Positions 12,195 to 23,198 are shown, counted from the first letter of the stretch. The stretch is 64,000 nucleotides of DNA from Pyrocephalus nanus (GCA_038380795.1 CM076260.1:1857533-1921532), one strand, 5' to 3'. Notes: a model not told the origin generated them from the sequence alone. Numbers and translations are program-made.

Positions 12195-12575
12195 GGATTC
12201 ATGAGGAGAAGGGAAGGATCCAGGGAGAGCTTGGAGCCCCTTCCAGAGCCTAAAGGAGCTCCAGGAGAGCTGGAGAGGGACTGGGGACAAGGAATGGAGG
12301 GACAGGACGCAGGGAATGACGTCCCAGTGCCAGAGGGCAGGGAGAGATGGGAGATTGGGAAGGAATTCTTCCCTTTGAAGGTGGGGAGGCCCTGGCACAG
12401 GTTGCCCAGAGAAGCTGTGGCTGCCCCTGGATCCTTGGAAGTGTCCAAGGCCAGGTTGGACAGGGCTTGGAGCAACCTGGGACAGAGGGAGGTGTCCCTG
12501 CCCATGGCAGGGAAGTGGAACTGGATGAGCTTTAAGATCCCTTCCCACCCAAACCATCCTGGGGCTCCATGAACT
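12195..12575 (+). mobile_element. CR1 LINE 3' fragment, same subfamily as the preceding copy
   Basis: Begins near GGATCCAGGGAGAGCTTGGA and ends CCCTTCCCACCCAAACCATC. It lies directly after the copy ending at about 12172, giving two tails head to tail. Confidence 0.85.
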
Positions 12576-12599
12576 CTGCCATGAAAAGCCAAGATTCCA

Positions 12600-15200
12600 G
12601 CAGGGACCCCCTGATCTGATGACCAGCAGAGACCTCCCCTCTCCCTGGACCAGAAACCAGAGTGAGCCCGAGCTCAGGGCACATTTTAACCAGGCCCAAG
12701 AGTTACGAAAAACCAGATATTTTTTTTTTTCTTTTTTTTTCCATTACCTCCTAAATCCTGCAAAATTTCCCCCGAAATTAGGCGGATTAACTTTGATCCC
12801 AGTGACTGGTCCCACACCTTGCTTTGATGGTGGCGTCAGGAATCCCTTTGATGTGATCCCTTCTTTGTTCACAAGAGTCCGGTTTCCCCCCGGGCACAGC
12901 ACAGCCCCAGTGGTTTGGTGGCTCTCAGATCTCCCTCCGTTCTCTCCTGTCCTTCTTCCTCTGCCATCATTTTGTGCCTCTCCTCTGATTTCCTGCCAGT
13001 CTCTCACCCATTCCCGTTTCCTCCACCAGACTCCCCTCAGCGAACCTTGGGAAGCTGTTTTAGAGTCTCTTTTTACACGCGGGGGTTTTGGGGTTTCGTT
13101 GCCTCTGACATCCATTTTACACCAGGGGTTTGGTTGTTGTGCCCTCGGGCATCCAAGAATCCCCCTAATCTGAGGAACAACCGCCCCGGGGAGGGTGGAG
13201 GGTGGAGATTGTTGTCTCCCGAGCCTGGAGCAAGCTCGCACAGCATTCCTGAGAGATTCCAAGCTCAGCCAGCCAGACCTGGGCACGGCTTGGGGGTCCG
13301 TGGGTCCTTCAGAGCACACATCCCAGAGGGACACCCCGAACAAAGTGTGGAGAAGGCGATGAGGAGCCTTTCTGGGAGGATTTCTGGGAAAAGGCAGCAG
13401 AGGGGATGTATCCATGGAAAAAAAAAAAGCATCCAGCATCAGTGGGAAGCTGGGTCAGCACCTGCAGTGCTGCACCTGTGCTGGTGGATAATCCCTGCAG
13501 AGGAGCCCAGGCGGCAGCAATTACCCTCAGTTTGGGTGACATTAAAGGCAGATCCTCGATAAACAAGCAAACCTCACCGAAATTCCTTTCCCTCCCTGCG
13601 ATAATCCCCCGTAATTGAGGATAAATGCCGGATTTGCTGGAACGTTGCACAAACGGAGAGAGGCTCAGCTCTCACTTGGGAGGGGAACTCACGGAGTGCA
13701 TTGGCTGTGTCGATACCGACTCGGCAATCCTTGCATCTGCTTCTCAGCTGCGTCTACAGCTCCACGCTGGGAAAAAGTGGCTTTTAAACTCTTTAAGAAC
13801 AGGGGTTTGTTCCGCTTTTTTTTTCATGGCCAGCACAGGAGGACCCTAAACCTCACAAGAAACCTTTAGGAGCTGCTGCCTAAAACAACAAGAACAACAA
13901 CAACAAGAAGAACAACAACAACAAAACAAAAACAAAAACAAAAAAAAACAACAACAAAAAAAACACCACCAAAAACAAAAACAAAAGCAAAATCAAACAA
14001 ACAAAAAAAAACGTTTAGAACTACTTTTTATTTAGGAAAATAACACCGGGACCTTTGTTTGGCCACGGGAGGCGTTTTGGGCCAGCTGTTTAGTGAAAAG
14101 CCTCAAAGGACTCGGGCCCAAAAGCGGTGCTGGAGTTTGGAAACACACCACAGAAAGAGGGTGAGGTGGAAACTGGGAAGCTCTTTGAAGTGAAAGTGCA
14201 ATACCCACGGACCAGGGGACGCGGATTAAAACCGTGATTCATAAAAGGCTTTTTTTTTGCTCCGGCACTGGGAAGGTTTGGGGAACAGCCCGGAGGAGTG
14301 GTGGGTCCAGCAGAGTTAATCCCATCGGGAAAGGGCTGCACAAGAGCACAACTTGCCAAGTAATCCCCGGCCGGGGTAATTCACGGGCTGATTGTTCCTG
14401 TGCACGGGGGATAATCTTGGCTCTATCGGTTATTTACTTTAACGCAACCCGGGCGCTTTCGCTGGGGCTTGGTTGGTTCCCAAGGTTTTTGTTGGCACGG
14501 GGAGGAGGAATCTCCTGCTCTCTGCTCATTCAGCTGTGTCTGGGCAGTCCTTTCCCCAGGGATTCCCACAGGGAACAGGGCAATGGCCTGGCTGATCCGT
14601 CTGCTGCTCCCCGGGCTCGGATCCGTGGCAGTGTCAGCGTTTCCCATCGGCTGCCCCGATGAAACATCAGAGGTGGCACCAACAGGGACCTGAACGAGAA
14701 ATGGGGGAGCACTTCCCACGGGTGACATCCTGCAGCCTCCCTGCTGCTCCTGCTGCTGCTTGTTAACGCACAAAAACGTGACCACAGGCCTAAGATTTGG
14801 AAAATCTCTGACGGAAAGGAAAAACGTGGGGCTGTCCTGACACGGGTCAACGTGAAAAACTCTGCTTTGTGGGGGGGAAATTTCCTTCTGCCAGTGCCTG
14901 ACCAGGTCATCCCTGAGCCCAGGAACTGATGGATCTAAACAGTGGAGGCACAGATATTATTCATTACTTAAATGTTCTGTAGGTCACACATCCTCTGTCA
15001 CCTGCCCTGCAGTTCAATCAAAGAAAAACCTCTTTGCAGCCAGAAGGTCCCAGAAGTGAGGGAATTACCTCCCATCACAATTAATTCGTTCTTCTGTGCA
15101 AAAACTGCAGATTCCTCTGGACTCTGCAGCTCTGTTTAGAAAGTCTTCACCAAACTCTTGTTACATCAAACACCCCACAGCCCCTGCAGCCCCTGATCTT
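12600..15200. other. Noncoding stretch left of FBXO16
   Basis: Apart from the A-rich simple sequence at 13880-14012, I see no recognisable gene or mobile element. The open frames here are short and dissimilar to known proteins. If FBXO16 has a further C-terminal exon, it should be in this region or farther left. Confidence 0.4.
13880..14012. repeat. (CAA)n/(CAAAA)n A-rich simple repeat
   Basis: An irregular run of ACAACA, AACAAG and CAAAAACAAAA units on the plus strand, almost free of T. Confidence 0.92.
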
Positions 15201-15204
15201 CCAC

Positions 15205-15540
15205 AGGGTCCCAGTGGTAGTGAGGCTGGGGAAGAGTGTGGAGCACAATTCCCATGGGGAGAGGCTGAGGGAGCTGGGGGGGCTCAGCCTGGAGAGGAGG
15301 AGGCTCAGGGGAGACCTCATCCCTCTGCACAACTCCCTGCCAGGAGGGGGGAGCCGGCTGGGATCGGGCTCTGCTCCCAGGAACCAGCAGCAGGACAAGA
15401 GGGGAGGTTCAGGTGGGATGTGGGGAAGGGATTCTTTCCATGGAGAGTGCTCAGCCCTTGGAATGGGGTGGATTCCCCGTCCCTGGAGGTGTTTCAGGAC
15501 AGGCTGGATGTGGCATCAGTGCCATGGTGGCTTTGCCTTG
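15205..15540 (+). mobile_element. CR1 LINE 3' fragment
   Basis: Typical late ORF2/3' UTR phrases: AGAGGCTGAGGGAGCTGGGG, CTCAGCCTGGAGAGGAGGAG and CCCTTGGAATGGGGTGGATT. It stops before the 3' terminus, at about TGCCATGGTGG. Confidence 0.85.
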
Positions 15541-15844
15541 TTTTCTGAACCCCTTTTTTCAGGGTCCAACTTGGAACGGCATCTGTAAATCCCAATATTT
15601 AAAGGCTTCACCTTTTCTCGTTTACCAACAGCTTTGATTAAGTCTCTCACCAAACAGAGGAGGTAGAAAATGCTTCCACAAGTGCCAAGCTTTAGTGGGA
15701 ATTGCAGCCCCTTTTTTTTTTTTTTTTTAATTTTTAATCAGACACCTTAAAAGCTGTCCCTGGCTGATAAAAACCTCCCGAGCGCTTTCCCGCCAAAACA
15801 AACTCAATCCCGAAAAATATTCCTTCCAGAGCCCACCACCCACA

Positions 15845-16068
15845 GGTTCAGGTGGGATGTGGGGAAGGGATTCTTTCCCTGGAGAGTGCTCAGCCCTTGG
15901 AATGGGGTGGATTCCCCATCCCTGGAGGTGTTTAAGGACAGGCTGGACGTGGCATCAGCGCCACGGGCTGGGAACCACGGCGGGCTCGGAGCGAGGGTGG
16001 GACTGAATGATCTCAGAGATCCTTTCCAACCCCCTTGATTCCATGATTCTACGATTCATTCTATGCCA
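15845..16068 (+). mobile_element. CR1 LINE 3' end, partly duplicating 15409-15530
   Basis: The first about 120 bp, starting GGTTCAGGTGGGATGTGGGG, are almost identical to 15409-15530. This copy continues to the true 3' end, with GATCCTTTCCAACCCCCTTG and ATTCCATGATTCTACGATTC. It ends about 45 bp from the FBXO16 stop/donor and is antisense to that gene. Confidence 0.88.
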
Positions 16069-16111
16069 CAGGACTTCCTTAACCCTGGAAAAAGCAGAAG
16101 AGAGGGAGCCC

Positions 16112-16321
16112 TTACGCCTGCCTCGCCTGCTCCAGGGGGGCCGAGTTGTCCAGGTAGTTGTAGCGGACGGTGTCCCTGGGGTGTCTGTCGGCCGAGCGCC
16201 AAGGGGGGAGCTCCCTCCTCTCCCGGGTTTTCCTCCTCCCCTGCTCAGGGAGTTTGGCCTCTGGGGTGTCACCTCTGACGGGCTGCACGTCGATAACCAC
16301 GAACTCCTCCTTGGGAAGAGG
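16112..16321 (-). CDS. FBXO16: FBXO16 coding exon 5 (last recognised exon)
   Basis: The exon starts after CTCCTTCCAG with PLPKEEFVVIDVQPVRG and includes ELPPWRSADRHPRDTVRYNY and LDNSAPLEQARQ, aligning with human FBXO16 to its VQQ position. The in-frame reading then meets TAA at 16112-16114, ending the protein near residue 237, shorter than the human protein of about 290. Alternatively, CAGGC|GTAAGG at 16116/16115 is a splice donor in phase 2, leading to a further basic C-terminal exon that I could not find to the left. Another frame reads RRGRRKGS here, resembling a GRRK motif of the human tail, and a six-G run lies at 16135-16140. A frameshift or assembly indel is therefore possible. Confidence 0.82.
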   Translation of the reverse strand, partial: PLPKEEFVVIDVQPVRGDTPEAKLPEQGRRKTRERRELPPWRSADRHPRDTVRYNYLDNSAPLEQARQA

Positions 16322-16657
16322 CTGGAAGGAGAGGTTCAAAGAGGAAAAGAAGTATTAGCATAATTTTAGAGTTGTCATAATTTACATTAATTGTCCCAAG
16401 ATCCATTAAGGACTGTGGGGAGAAACGGGCCCCTGACAGTGCTTGTCCCGTGTCCCCCAATCTACATGAGGAGCTGCTGTTGGGATGCACCGGCCTCTCC
16501 CTCTTGACCACAGAGGGATTTCACTTAAAACTCCATCCTTTTAAAATTCCATCCTTTAAAATTTCCAGGGCTGAGTTTTTGAGGTCAGGGGCAGGAGAAT
16601 CCCGAAAGCACACGGAAGGGAAGGGAAGAAGGTTGGGAACCAGAGAGCACACGTTAC

Positions 16658-16822
16658 CTTGGGCCTGGTGATGCGCAGCTCTCTCACCATCTCGATGTAA
16701 TGCCTCTTCCAGATCCCCTGCTCGAAGGGGGTGGGGAAGAAGTTGATGTACCAGCCAAAACGGAGACATTTCAGCATCCAGAGCTGATCCAGCTCCGACA
16801 GGTACTTCCAGTACCAGCTCAC
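16658..16822 (-). CDS. FBXO16: FBXO16 coding exon 4 (end of F-box)
   Basis: This exon gives 55 codons, residues 114-168. It starts VSWYWKYLSELDQLWMLKC, completing the F-box, and continues RFGWYINFFPTPFEQG to RELRITRPK. It matches the corresponding human segment closely. The acceptor is ATTCCCAG and the donor GTAACG, both phase 0. F-box proteins recruit substrates through sequence C-terminal to the F-box; no WD40, LRR or other named substrate domain is visible here. Confidence 0.94.
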
Positions 16823-17461
16823 CTGGGAATGACCAGTCGAAAGCTGAAAACCTTGGGGGTTTCAGCTCCAGGCTCCCCTGCTGGGGGTTTAATTCCCCTG
16901 GGTCCTTAAAATAATTCCTCAGCGCTCTTAATGCTCCATTTAAACCTTTGGTTGAACCATTTAAACCCTCGATTAAACCATTTAAACCAGTCAATGCCTT
17001 CCTGGCACTGGACCCTTCCAGCTCAGGGTATTCCACGGTTTTAAGTCATTTCCTAACCTGCCTGGGAATGGAGAGTTCGAGTTGCACCCTCTGGAGAAAG
17101 ATTTCACAGCAAAGGTTTAGCCAAGCTGGGATTTTGGTATATTCTTGGCATTACATTGGGCATTAAGTAAATACAGTAATAATGCCACCAACATCTGAAT
17201 TTTATCACCCAGAACCCCTTTTGGGCAGCGCCTCACGGCACTTCCCCTCATGCAAACACATTTTTGTGCCGTGTCTTCCCCAAAAACTGGTGGTTTCCTC
17301 TTTTTTTTTAACCACCCTGAACCTCAACTTGGGCTTTTTTTGTTTGGTTGGTTGGTTGGTTTTTTTGTTTTGGTTTGTTTGTTTTGGGTTTTTTTGTTTG
17401 TTTGGGGGTTTTTTGTATTTGTTTTTTTTTGTTTGTTTGTTTGTTTGTGTTATTTTTTTAC
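16823..17461 (-). other. FBXO16 intron 3-4
   Basis: A 639-bp intron bounded by donor GTAAAA and acceptor CCCAG. It contains a TTTAAACC-rich patch (about 16930-16990) and the TTTGG/TTTTG simple-sequence tract at 17338-17459. No other feature was seen. Confidence 0.8.
17338..17459. repeat. T/G-rich simple sequence
   Basis: TTGGTTGGTTGG and TTTGTTTGTTTG units with T runs. It lies next to the FBXO16 exon 3 donor. Confidence 0.9.
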
Positions 17462-17668
17462 CTGTGCACAGCGACAGAGGCTCCGTGGGTCCAGGAAGGA
17501 GAAGATGTACAAGGACAGGACTCGAGGAAGCCTCGTGGTGAAATCCACGGCCTCGGTGGGAATTCTCTCCTGGAGGTGCCTGGTGCAGAATTTCTGCTGG
17601 GCCAGGGAGCAGCGTTCCAGCAGCTCCACCAGCACCCTCCTCCTCTGCCCATCTGTCCACTTGTCGAA
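17462..17668 (-). CDS. FBXO16: FBXO16 coding exon 3 (start of F-box)
   Basis: This exon supplies 69 codons, residues 45-113. It opens FDKWTDGQRRRVL, passes through LLERCSLAQQKFC, and ends in the first half of the F-box: LPRVLSLYIFSFLDPRSL followed by CRCAQ. The F-box binds SKP1. The acceptor is CCTCTTTTCAG and the donor GTAAAA; both ends are phase 0. Just downstream on the minus strand is a long A/C-rich tract (TTTG-rich on plus, 17338-17459), so the donor abuts simple sequence. Confidence 0.94.
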
Positions 17669-18184
17669 CTGAAAAGAGGGAGTTTTCAGGTTGAGCTTAA
17701 AAAACAGCACAGGTTCGGGGCAGGGAAGGTGCACGAGCAGCAGCTCCTGGTGGTGACTCATCCAGGAGCAAAACCAAAAAAAAACTGGGAACAAACGGAG
17801 TGGCTGCGTGGAAAGCAACTCTGAAGCCACACAATGTGTGATTTATAATCCTCAAAGGATCCAGGATGGCCCAGGCCAGGGCTCAGTCCTGCTTACAAAG
17901 CTCTTTGCTCCTGGGCCCGGCTCCGAGCCTTGGCTTCCCTCATGGGAAGGAGGAGACTCAGATGGGTGTTTTTATAGGATCAGATCCCTAATCCCAAATT
18001 CATTCCTTGTCTCTCCTGACACTTCCATGCCCCTCCCCCCCCCCCGACTGGAGCAATATTTGAGTGCCTCACAATTTGTGGATTATTTTTAATCCCAATC
18101 ACAGGAGAGAAACCCCCAACCGTGGGGAAGAGGAGCAGAGAGAAACTAAATGAGCTGCAGGAAAACCTGCAGCTTGGAGCAGAG

Positions 18185-18440
18185 AATCCCAGAATCCCAG
18201 AATCCCAGAAGGGGTCGGGTTGGAAGGGTCACCTGGTGCCACCTCCCTGCTCAAGCAGGGTCATCCCCGAGCAGGTGGCACAGGCTGGTGTGTCCAGATG
18301 GTCCAGGACGGTGCCCAGATGGCCCCGGGGCTGTGCCCAGATCCAGCAGCGCGGTCACAAAGCCCTTTTCCCAGCATTCCCAGGCTCCTGGCAGGGACCT
18401 CCAGAGGAGGATGAGACCAGCTATGGAAGAGCTGAGCCCT
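18185..18440 (-). mobile_element. CR1 LINE fragment, minus strand
   Basis: The left edge is a triple AGAATCCC-type repeat, the reverse complement of a CR1 3' microsatellite. GGGTTGGAAGGGTCACCTGG and the CR1 interior follow on the minus strand. Confidence 0.82.
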
Positions 18441-18684
18441 GAGGGAAGCACAGGAGCACAGAAAGCTCTGTCACTCTCTCAGCTGGGGGGGTGGGAGCAT
18501 CGCTGGCGGTGGCTGATGCGGCTCTGGTGTTGATAGCAGGGCATGGAAAAAAGGGCACTGTCAGCAGGAATCTCCTGGGAGCAGCCCGACCTCATCCCCC
18601 ACAAATCCCTGCAATCCCTCTCCGAACCTGCCCGAGCGGTCCTGGCCCCGGGGGCAGCAGGGAGGCAGTGCCAGAGGACCAGAG

Positions 18685-19139
18685 TGTGGGAAGTGGACCC
18701 ACGGAAGCGTATAGACAATGGAGGAGGATGCAGGAAGACTGCAGAGAGGCCCACGAGGAAGAAATCCATCTAGGACTGCCTTGACCACTACAGCTACAGG
18801 ATATGCCTGAATCTTGAGATAAGAAAAAGCCTGAAGACCCTCCTTGTTTGTGCCCCCTGCCATTTCTTCCCTTGCATTCCCCTTACCATATATGGCCAAA
18901 TATACCCCCCTGGCCTATCCTTTCAAGCCCCCTTATCTGTAAAACTCTGGATTTGATGCTCCAAGCAAAGACCCTCCCCTGTTCCCGAATTTTCTGTATC
19001 CCACTGTATAAAAGCTAACTTCTTGTTTTAATAAATGGCCATTTTGTGAGTCACATATCTCGTGTGTGTGTCTCGTCCCCCAATGCAAAATGAGCTCAGG
19101 GTCCGTCGTTGGGGCCACCGAACCCCATTAAAAACGACA
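18685..19139 (+). mobile_element. Solo LTR of an endogenous retrovirus
   Basis: A 455-bp unit starts TGTGGGAAG and ends AACGACA (TG...CA ends). It is flanked by the identical 6-bp direct repeat CCAGAG at 18679-18684 and 19140-19145. It carries a TATA-like TATAAAAG near 19006-19013 and a polyadenylation signal AATAAA near 19031, in the order expected of a plus-strand LTR. A 6-bp target duplication fits the class II (ERVK-like) group. No internal retroviral gene or second LTR is present, so this is a recombined solo LTR. Family assignment is inference. Confidence 0.85.
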
Positions 19140-19299
19140 CCAGAGCAGGCAGGAGGGGCAGGAATCCCCCAGCGGGAAGAGCCGGCAGCAGAATGGCAGG
19201 GACAAAAGTGGCTTTCCTGAGGTGTGGATTTTGGACAAGGGATGCTTCGTCCTGGTTACGGCAGGGACAGGACAAGGGGGTGGTTTTACACTGAAAGAG

Positions 19300-19640
19300 C
19301 GCGGTCTAAAGGGGCTCCAGGAGAGCTGGAGAGGGACTGGGGACAAGGGATGGAGGGACAGGACACAGGGAATGGCTTCCCACTGCCAGAGGGCAGGGAC
19401 AGATGGGAGATTGGGAAGGGATTCCTGGCTGGGAGGGTGGGGAGGGGCTGGGCTGGAATTCCCAGAGAAGCTGTGGCTGCCCCTGGATCCCTGGAAGTGT
19501 CCAAGGCCAGGCTGGATTCTCTTGGAGTAACCTGGGATAGTGGGAGGTGTCCCTGCCCATGGCAGGGGGTTGGAATGGGATGAGTTTTAAAGGTCCTTTC
19601 CCACCCAAACCATTCTGGTATCCTGTGATTCCATGGAGCT
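19300..19640 (+). mobile_element. CR1 LINE 3' fragment
   Basis: Runs from AAGGGGCTCCAGGAGAGCTG to AGGTCCTTTCCCACCCAAAC and ends near TGTGATTCCATGG. It is well preserved. Confidence 0.87.
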
Positions 19641-19699
19641 GGAATGGCTCCAGGCTGGGGTTCCCTGTGGGATGCAGCTCCAGGGGATCAAAGGAAAAC

Positions 19700-20060
19700 A
19701 CTGAGCTCAAACAAGACCTTGGAGCCCCTTCCAGAGCCTGAAGGGGCTCCAGGAGAGCTGGAGAGGGACTGGGACAAGGAATGGAGGGACAGGACACGGG
19801 GGATGGCTTCAAACTGGAATAGAGTAGGTTTAAATTAGAGATTAGGAAGGAATTGTTGGCTGGGAGGGTGGGGAGGCCCTGGCAGAGCTTTCCCAGAGAA
19901 GCTGTGGCTGCCCCTGGATCCCTGGAAGTGTCCAAGGCCAGGTTGGATGGGGCTTGGAGCCACCTGGGTTAGTGGGAGGTGTCCCTGCTCATGGCAGGGG
20001 TTGGAATTGAACAATCTTTAAGGTCCCTTCCAACCCAAACCATCCTGGGATTTGATGATC
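19700..20060 (+). mobile_element. CR1 LINE 3' fragment, second adjacent copy
   Basis: Same subfamily and strand as the copy ending at about 19640, from GAGCCCCTTCCAGAGCCTGA to CCCTTCCAACCCAAACCATC. The two lie head to tail with a gap of about 60 bp. Confidence 0.87.
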
Positions 20061-21035
20061 CTCCTTCCCTGCAGGGCAGGAGCCGCCTTGGCCCAAACTC
20101 ACCTTCTTTTCAAAGGGAAAACTGAGCAGTTTAGGGGAATTCCCCTCCCTGGGGAATGCTGCTTTTCCCCTCTTTCCTTCCTTCTCACGGCTTGGCCATC
20201 CCCAAACCACGCGCCCTCTTTTCCACAGGGAAAGCCAAATTTCCTGAAGCCAAATTTCCACTGCAGGTCAGATCACAGCATTTGCTGCATTTAACCTCGG
20301 GGACATTTAAGCCCTTGGTCAAAAGTGACCTCCAAAAATGAAAAATATTAAGAAAAAATACATTTTTTCCCCAGGCTTTTCCTTATTATTGTATGTAAAT
20401 GTTTTAATGTCCTGTGTCCCTTTTCCTTTCAGGACAAAACAGTCTAGAAAGCCAGATTGTTTTCCCCTCTTCTTCCCCCCAACAAATCTATGCTCTGGCA
20501 GAGTAATAGTTTAAAATAAATACCCTGTGCAGATGAAGGGTAATTGAGAAGTGATTTCTTTCCTGATCATCCCGAAGAACTCTTTTGTTTCACTCTCTAT
20601 TTTCACTTGGATGAATTCCAGCACCGGAGAGTAAATAGCTCTTCCCTTTCTTGCAAAACCCCTCTGCAAGACCTTGGAGAAGGTGAGAACGAAGGAAGGA
20701 TGGGACTGGCATTCCTAATGTCCCAGGGGAGATAAAAATTCAAACAGAAAAAAATCTCCCAAGTGTCCCTTTTTTAGACACGAACAGAATTTAAGTTCCC
20801 CTCATCCCTGTTTTGCACAGACCTTCCACCTCTGATGGTGTTTATTTAGCAGGGAAAAACCGAAGTAGGACCTCGGGATTTGGGGCTTGGAAAGAGAATT
20901 TGGGGGTGCCTTCCAGCTCGGAATATTCTGTGCCTCTGTGACAAATCAAACGGAGGGGGATAGAGGAAGTTTTTCCTGGTCCTTCTCCCCCTCAGCTTGA
21001 TGGGAAAGGCTTTCCCTGTCCCAGGAAAGGGAAAA

Positions 21036-21036
<1 letters not shown>

Positions 21037-21084
<48 letters not shown>
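21037..21084. repeat. (CTG)16 trinucleotide repeat
   Basis: Sixteen uninterrupted CTG units on plus, CAG on minus, inside an FBXO16 intron. The FBXO16 transcript would carry (CAG)16. Poly-Ala and poly-Ser frames across it are artefacts of the repeat. Confidence 0.97.
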
Positions 21085-21085
<1 letters not shown>

Positions 21086-21510
21086 AGACACTGCCCCGCT
21101 CCCGTGGCCACATCCACATCCTCCCCTCATTAAAACAATCCCCAATTTGCCAAGTTAAGTTTCTCCCCTCCGAGTTGAGCTGAGGAGGCGCCGAGGGAGT
21201 AAACTGGCTCATTCTCTTCCACATCAAGAGACCCGAGTGAGAGAACCAGTCAAAACAAATCGGGCTTCACTTTCCAGGAGAAGGATTCGCTCCTGTTTAA
21301 CCCCTTCCATCCCGCCGCGGGTTTTCCCAAAGGGGTGATTCCCTCCCCTCGTGCCAGGGAAGCTCTGTTGAAATCCGTGCCAGGAGTGCACGGCCCCTTC
21401 CTCCATCACATCCAGCAGCATCCAGAGGGGTTAAACCGGCAGGATTTGTGTCTTTTCCAGCACTTAACAGGCATGTCCCCATCCTACATTTGGCTGCCTT
21501 TCCCCACACA

Positions 21511-21540
21511 TCCTCCCTCCCTCCCTCCCTCCCTCCCCCT
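21511..21540. repeat. (CTCC)n microsatellite
   Basis: About seven CTCC units. Confidence 0.9.
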
Positions 21541-23162
21541 TTTTGCCTGTGATCCCAGCAACCCGACCAGTCCAACCGGATTCCCTTTGCTTCACCTCCC
21601 TCTCCCCACAGCCAGGAACGGCTTTTCCCCCTCGTCCGGGCCTTTCCCAAAGCCCTGGCAAACAATGTCTCCCCAGGGATGGGGTGACATCAGCGCTTGG
21701 CACCGCTCGGGCCCCGCTCCTGGGATCGGTTTACAATTAATCCCTGAGTGCACACACACAAATCGGGAAGCCTGACACCCAGGGACAGCCCCGGGACCGC
21801 AGCTGATCCCAGAGAGGCCCCTCTCTGCTGGGGTTTTCCCTGCCTGGATCTGGGATGGGGCACAATCCTCACCTCCAGCCCAGCACGTGGACCTGAGGAA
21901 TCGGGGGGTTGAGATCCACAGACATTCCTGGTGCTCCACAAAACCGGGAAGGGATTCTCCACTCCACGGGGCTCTTTTGCCAAGTGGATGGAGAAGCAAT
22001 TTCCCCCCTTCCTTCCTTCCCCAGACATCTTCTCCCTGATGGAAGGGTTTGTTGGAGACCCAGCAGCTGCTTTTCCAGAGGGGTTGGATGCTCCCTCGGC
22101 GGGAAAGGTGGAGGAACACTGAGCTGGTTCGGATTTGCTCTCCCTAAACCATTCCTGACGGTCCCACCTGTTCCCAAAGGACTCCAAGGATGGAGATTCC
22201 ACCCCTGGAAAAGCCATTCCAGCAAGGAATTATCAGCAGAGCTGGATTTTGCTCACATCTAAATCGCGTCTCCGCTGTTGCAACTCAATCCCTTGACTCC
22301 TTGTCCCATCCAGTGTAAACTCAAGGATCAGGTTATTCCCTTCCCCTCTTTGAACCTCTTTTGTGCATCCTTAGAAAGATGTTATTACATTTTTTATCAC
22401 ATCTTGGCTTGTTTCTCAGAGTGCCTCCAGCTGGGCCTCAGCGTTCCCAAAATGTTGTTTGGAGGGAGGTGCTTCCCAGATTTTTTTTTTTTGGGTTCTA
22501 ACAGAAACATCTTTGCCCTTTTGCCACCAATTTCCAAGGGGTTTCCAAGGGGTTCAGGCCTCTCAGTAGCTGATATCATGTGAAAATTATATCATGTTTT
22601 AGGAACAACAATCATTCAAATATTCGGTTTTCTTGGTGTCCCCGAAATTCCCTGATATTAAAATGCCCTCATGTCAACAAGTTACGGAAATACTTCCTAT
22701 AATGACAAAAAAAATCCTTAAAATAAAAATATTTGCCTGTAAAGACCAGTCCACATGCAAAAAAAAAATAAAATTAATTAATGGCTTATTAACCAGAAAG
22801 AATAAGCCCCAAGTTCCAACCCAAACCATGCCACGATTCTATGTGTGAACTTGGTAGACAAAATGTCATTTATTACAGATTTCCAAGACCCTCTGTCAGG
22901 CCTTGGCCACTCCTAAACATCCAACATCTCCTTTCAAGGCTTTTCCCAAGGTTTTCTTATCCCATTCTGATGATGGGACGTGATTCCCCAACTTCAGGGT
23001 GGGCACTGAGGGAATTTGCACCTTTAGGTTCCTCAGAAGCAGAGCAGGAAAATGAACCCCTTTCTCAAAACAGGGTAAGTTTTCCATTCCCATCAGACAA
23101 TCCCCTCGATCAGTTCCGAAATATCTCCATAATTAAATTTATATTTAAAGGGAAAAGCTTAC

Positions 23163-23198
23163 CCATTTTCCAAGGAGGGCTCTTCTTTCTTCAAATAC
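23163..23198 (-). CDS. FBXO16: FBXO16 coding exon 2 (36-nt exon)
   Basis: A very short exon of exactly 12 codons, VFEERRALLGKW, matches the segment between the N-terminus and the FDKWTD region of human FBXO16. The acceptor ATGTTTTACAG precedes it and the donor GTAAGC follows, both in phase 0. Skipping this exon would preserve the reading frame. The intron before it (23199-28708) is 5.5 kb, and about half of it is the 25-bp minisatellite. Confidence 0.9.

Larger units (their letters stand above)
17669..23162 (-). other. FBXO16 intron 2-3
   Basis: A 5.5-kb intron containing a CR1 fragment, a solo LTR, two adjacent CR1 tails and the CTG repeat, all listed separately. The stretch 20340-23160 outside the CTG run shows no gene. 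It is largely unique sequence, with a CTCC run at 21511-21540. Confidence 0.8.

Noticed and set aside
11672..12592. 306-codon minus-strand frame
   Set aside because: It is the antisense of two adjacent CR1 tails; the same peptide fragments recur wherever this CR1 subfamily occurs (for example 4689-5486 and 19306-19935).
20846..21227. Poly-Ala and poly-Ser proteins on the minus strand
   Set aside because: They are translations of the CTG repeat inside an intron, without homology on either side.
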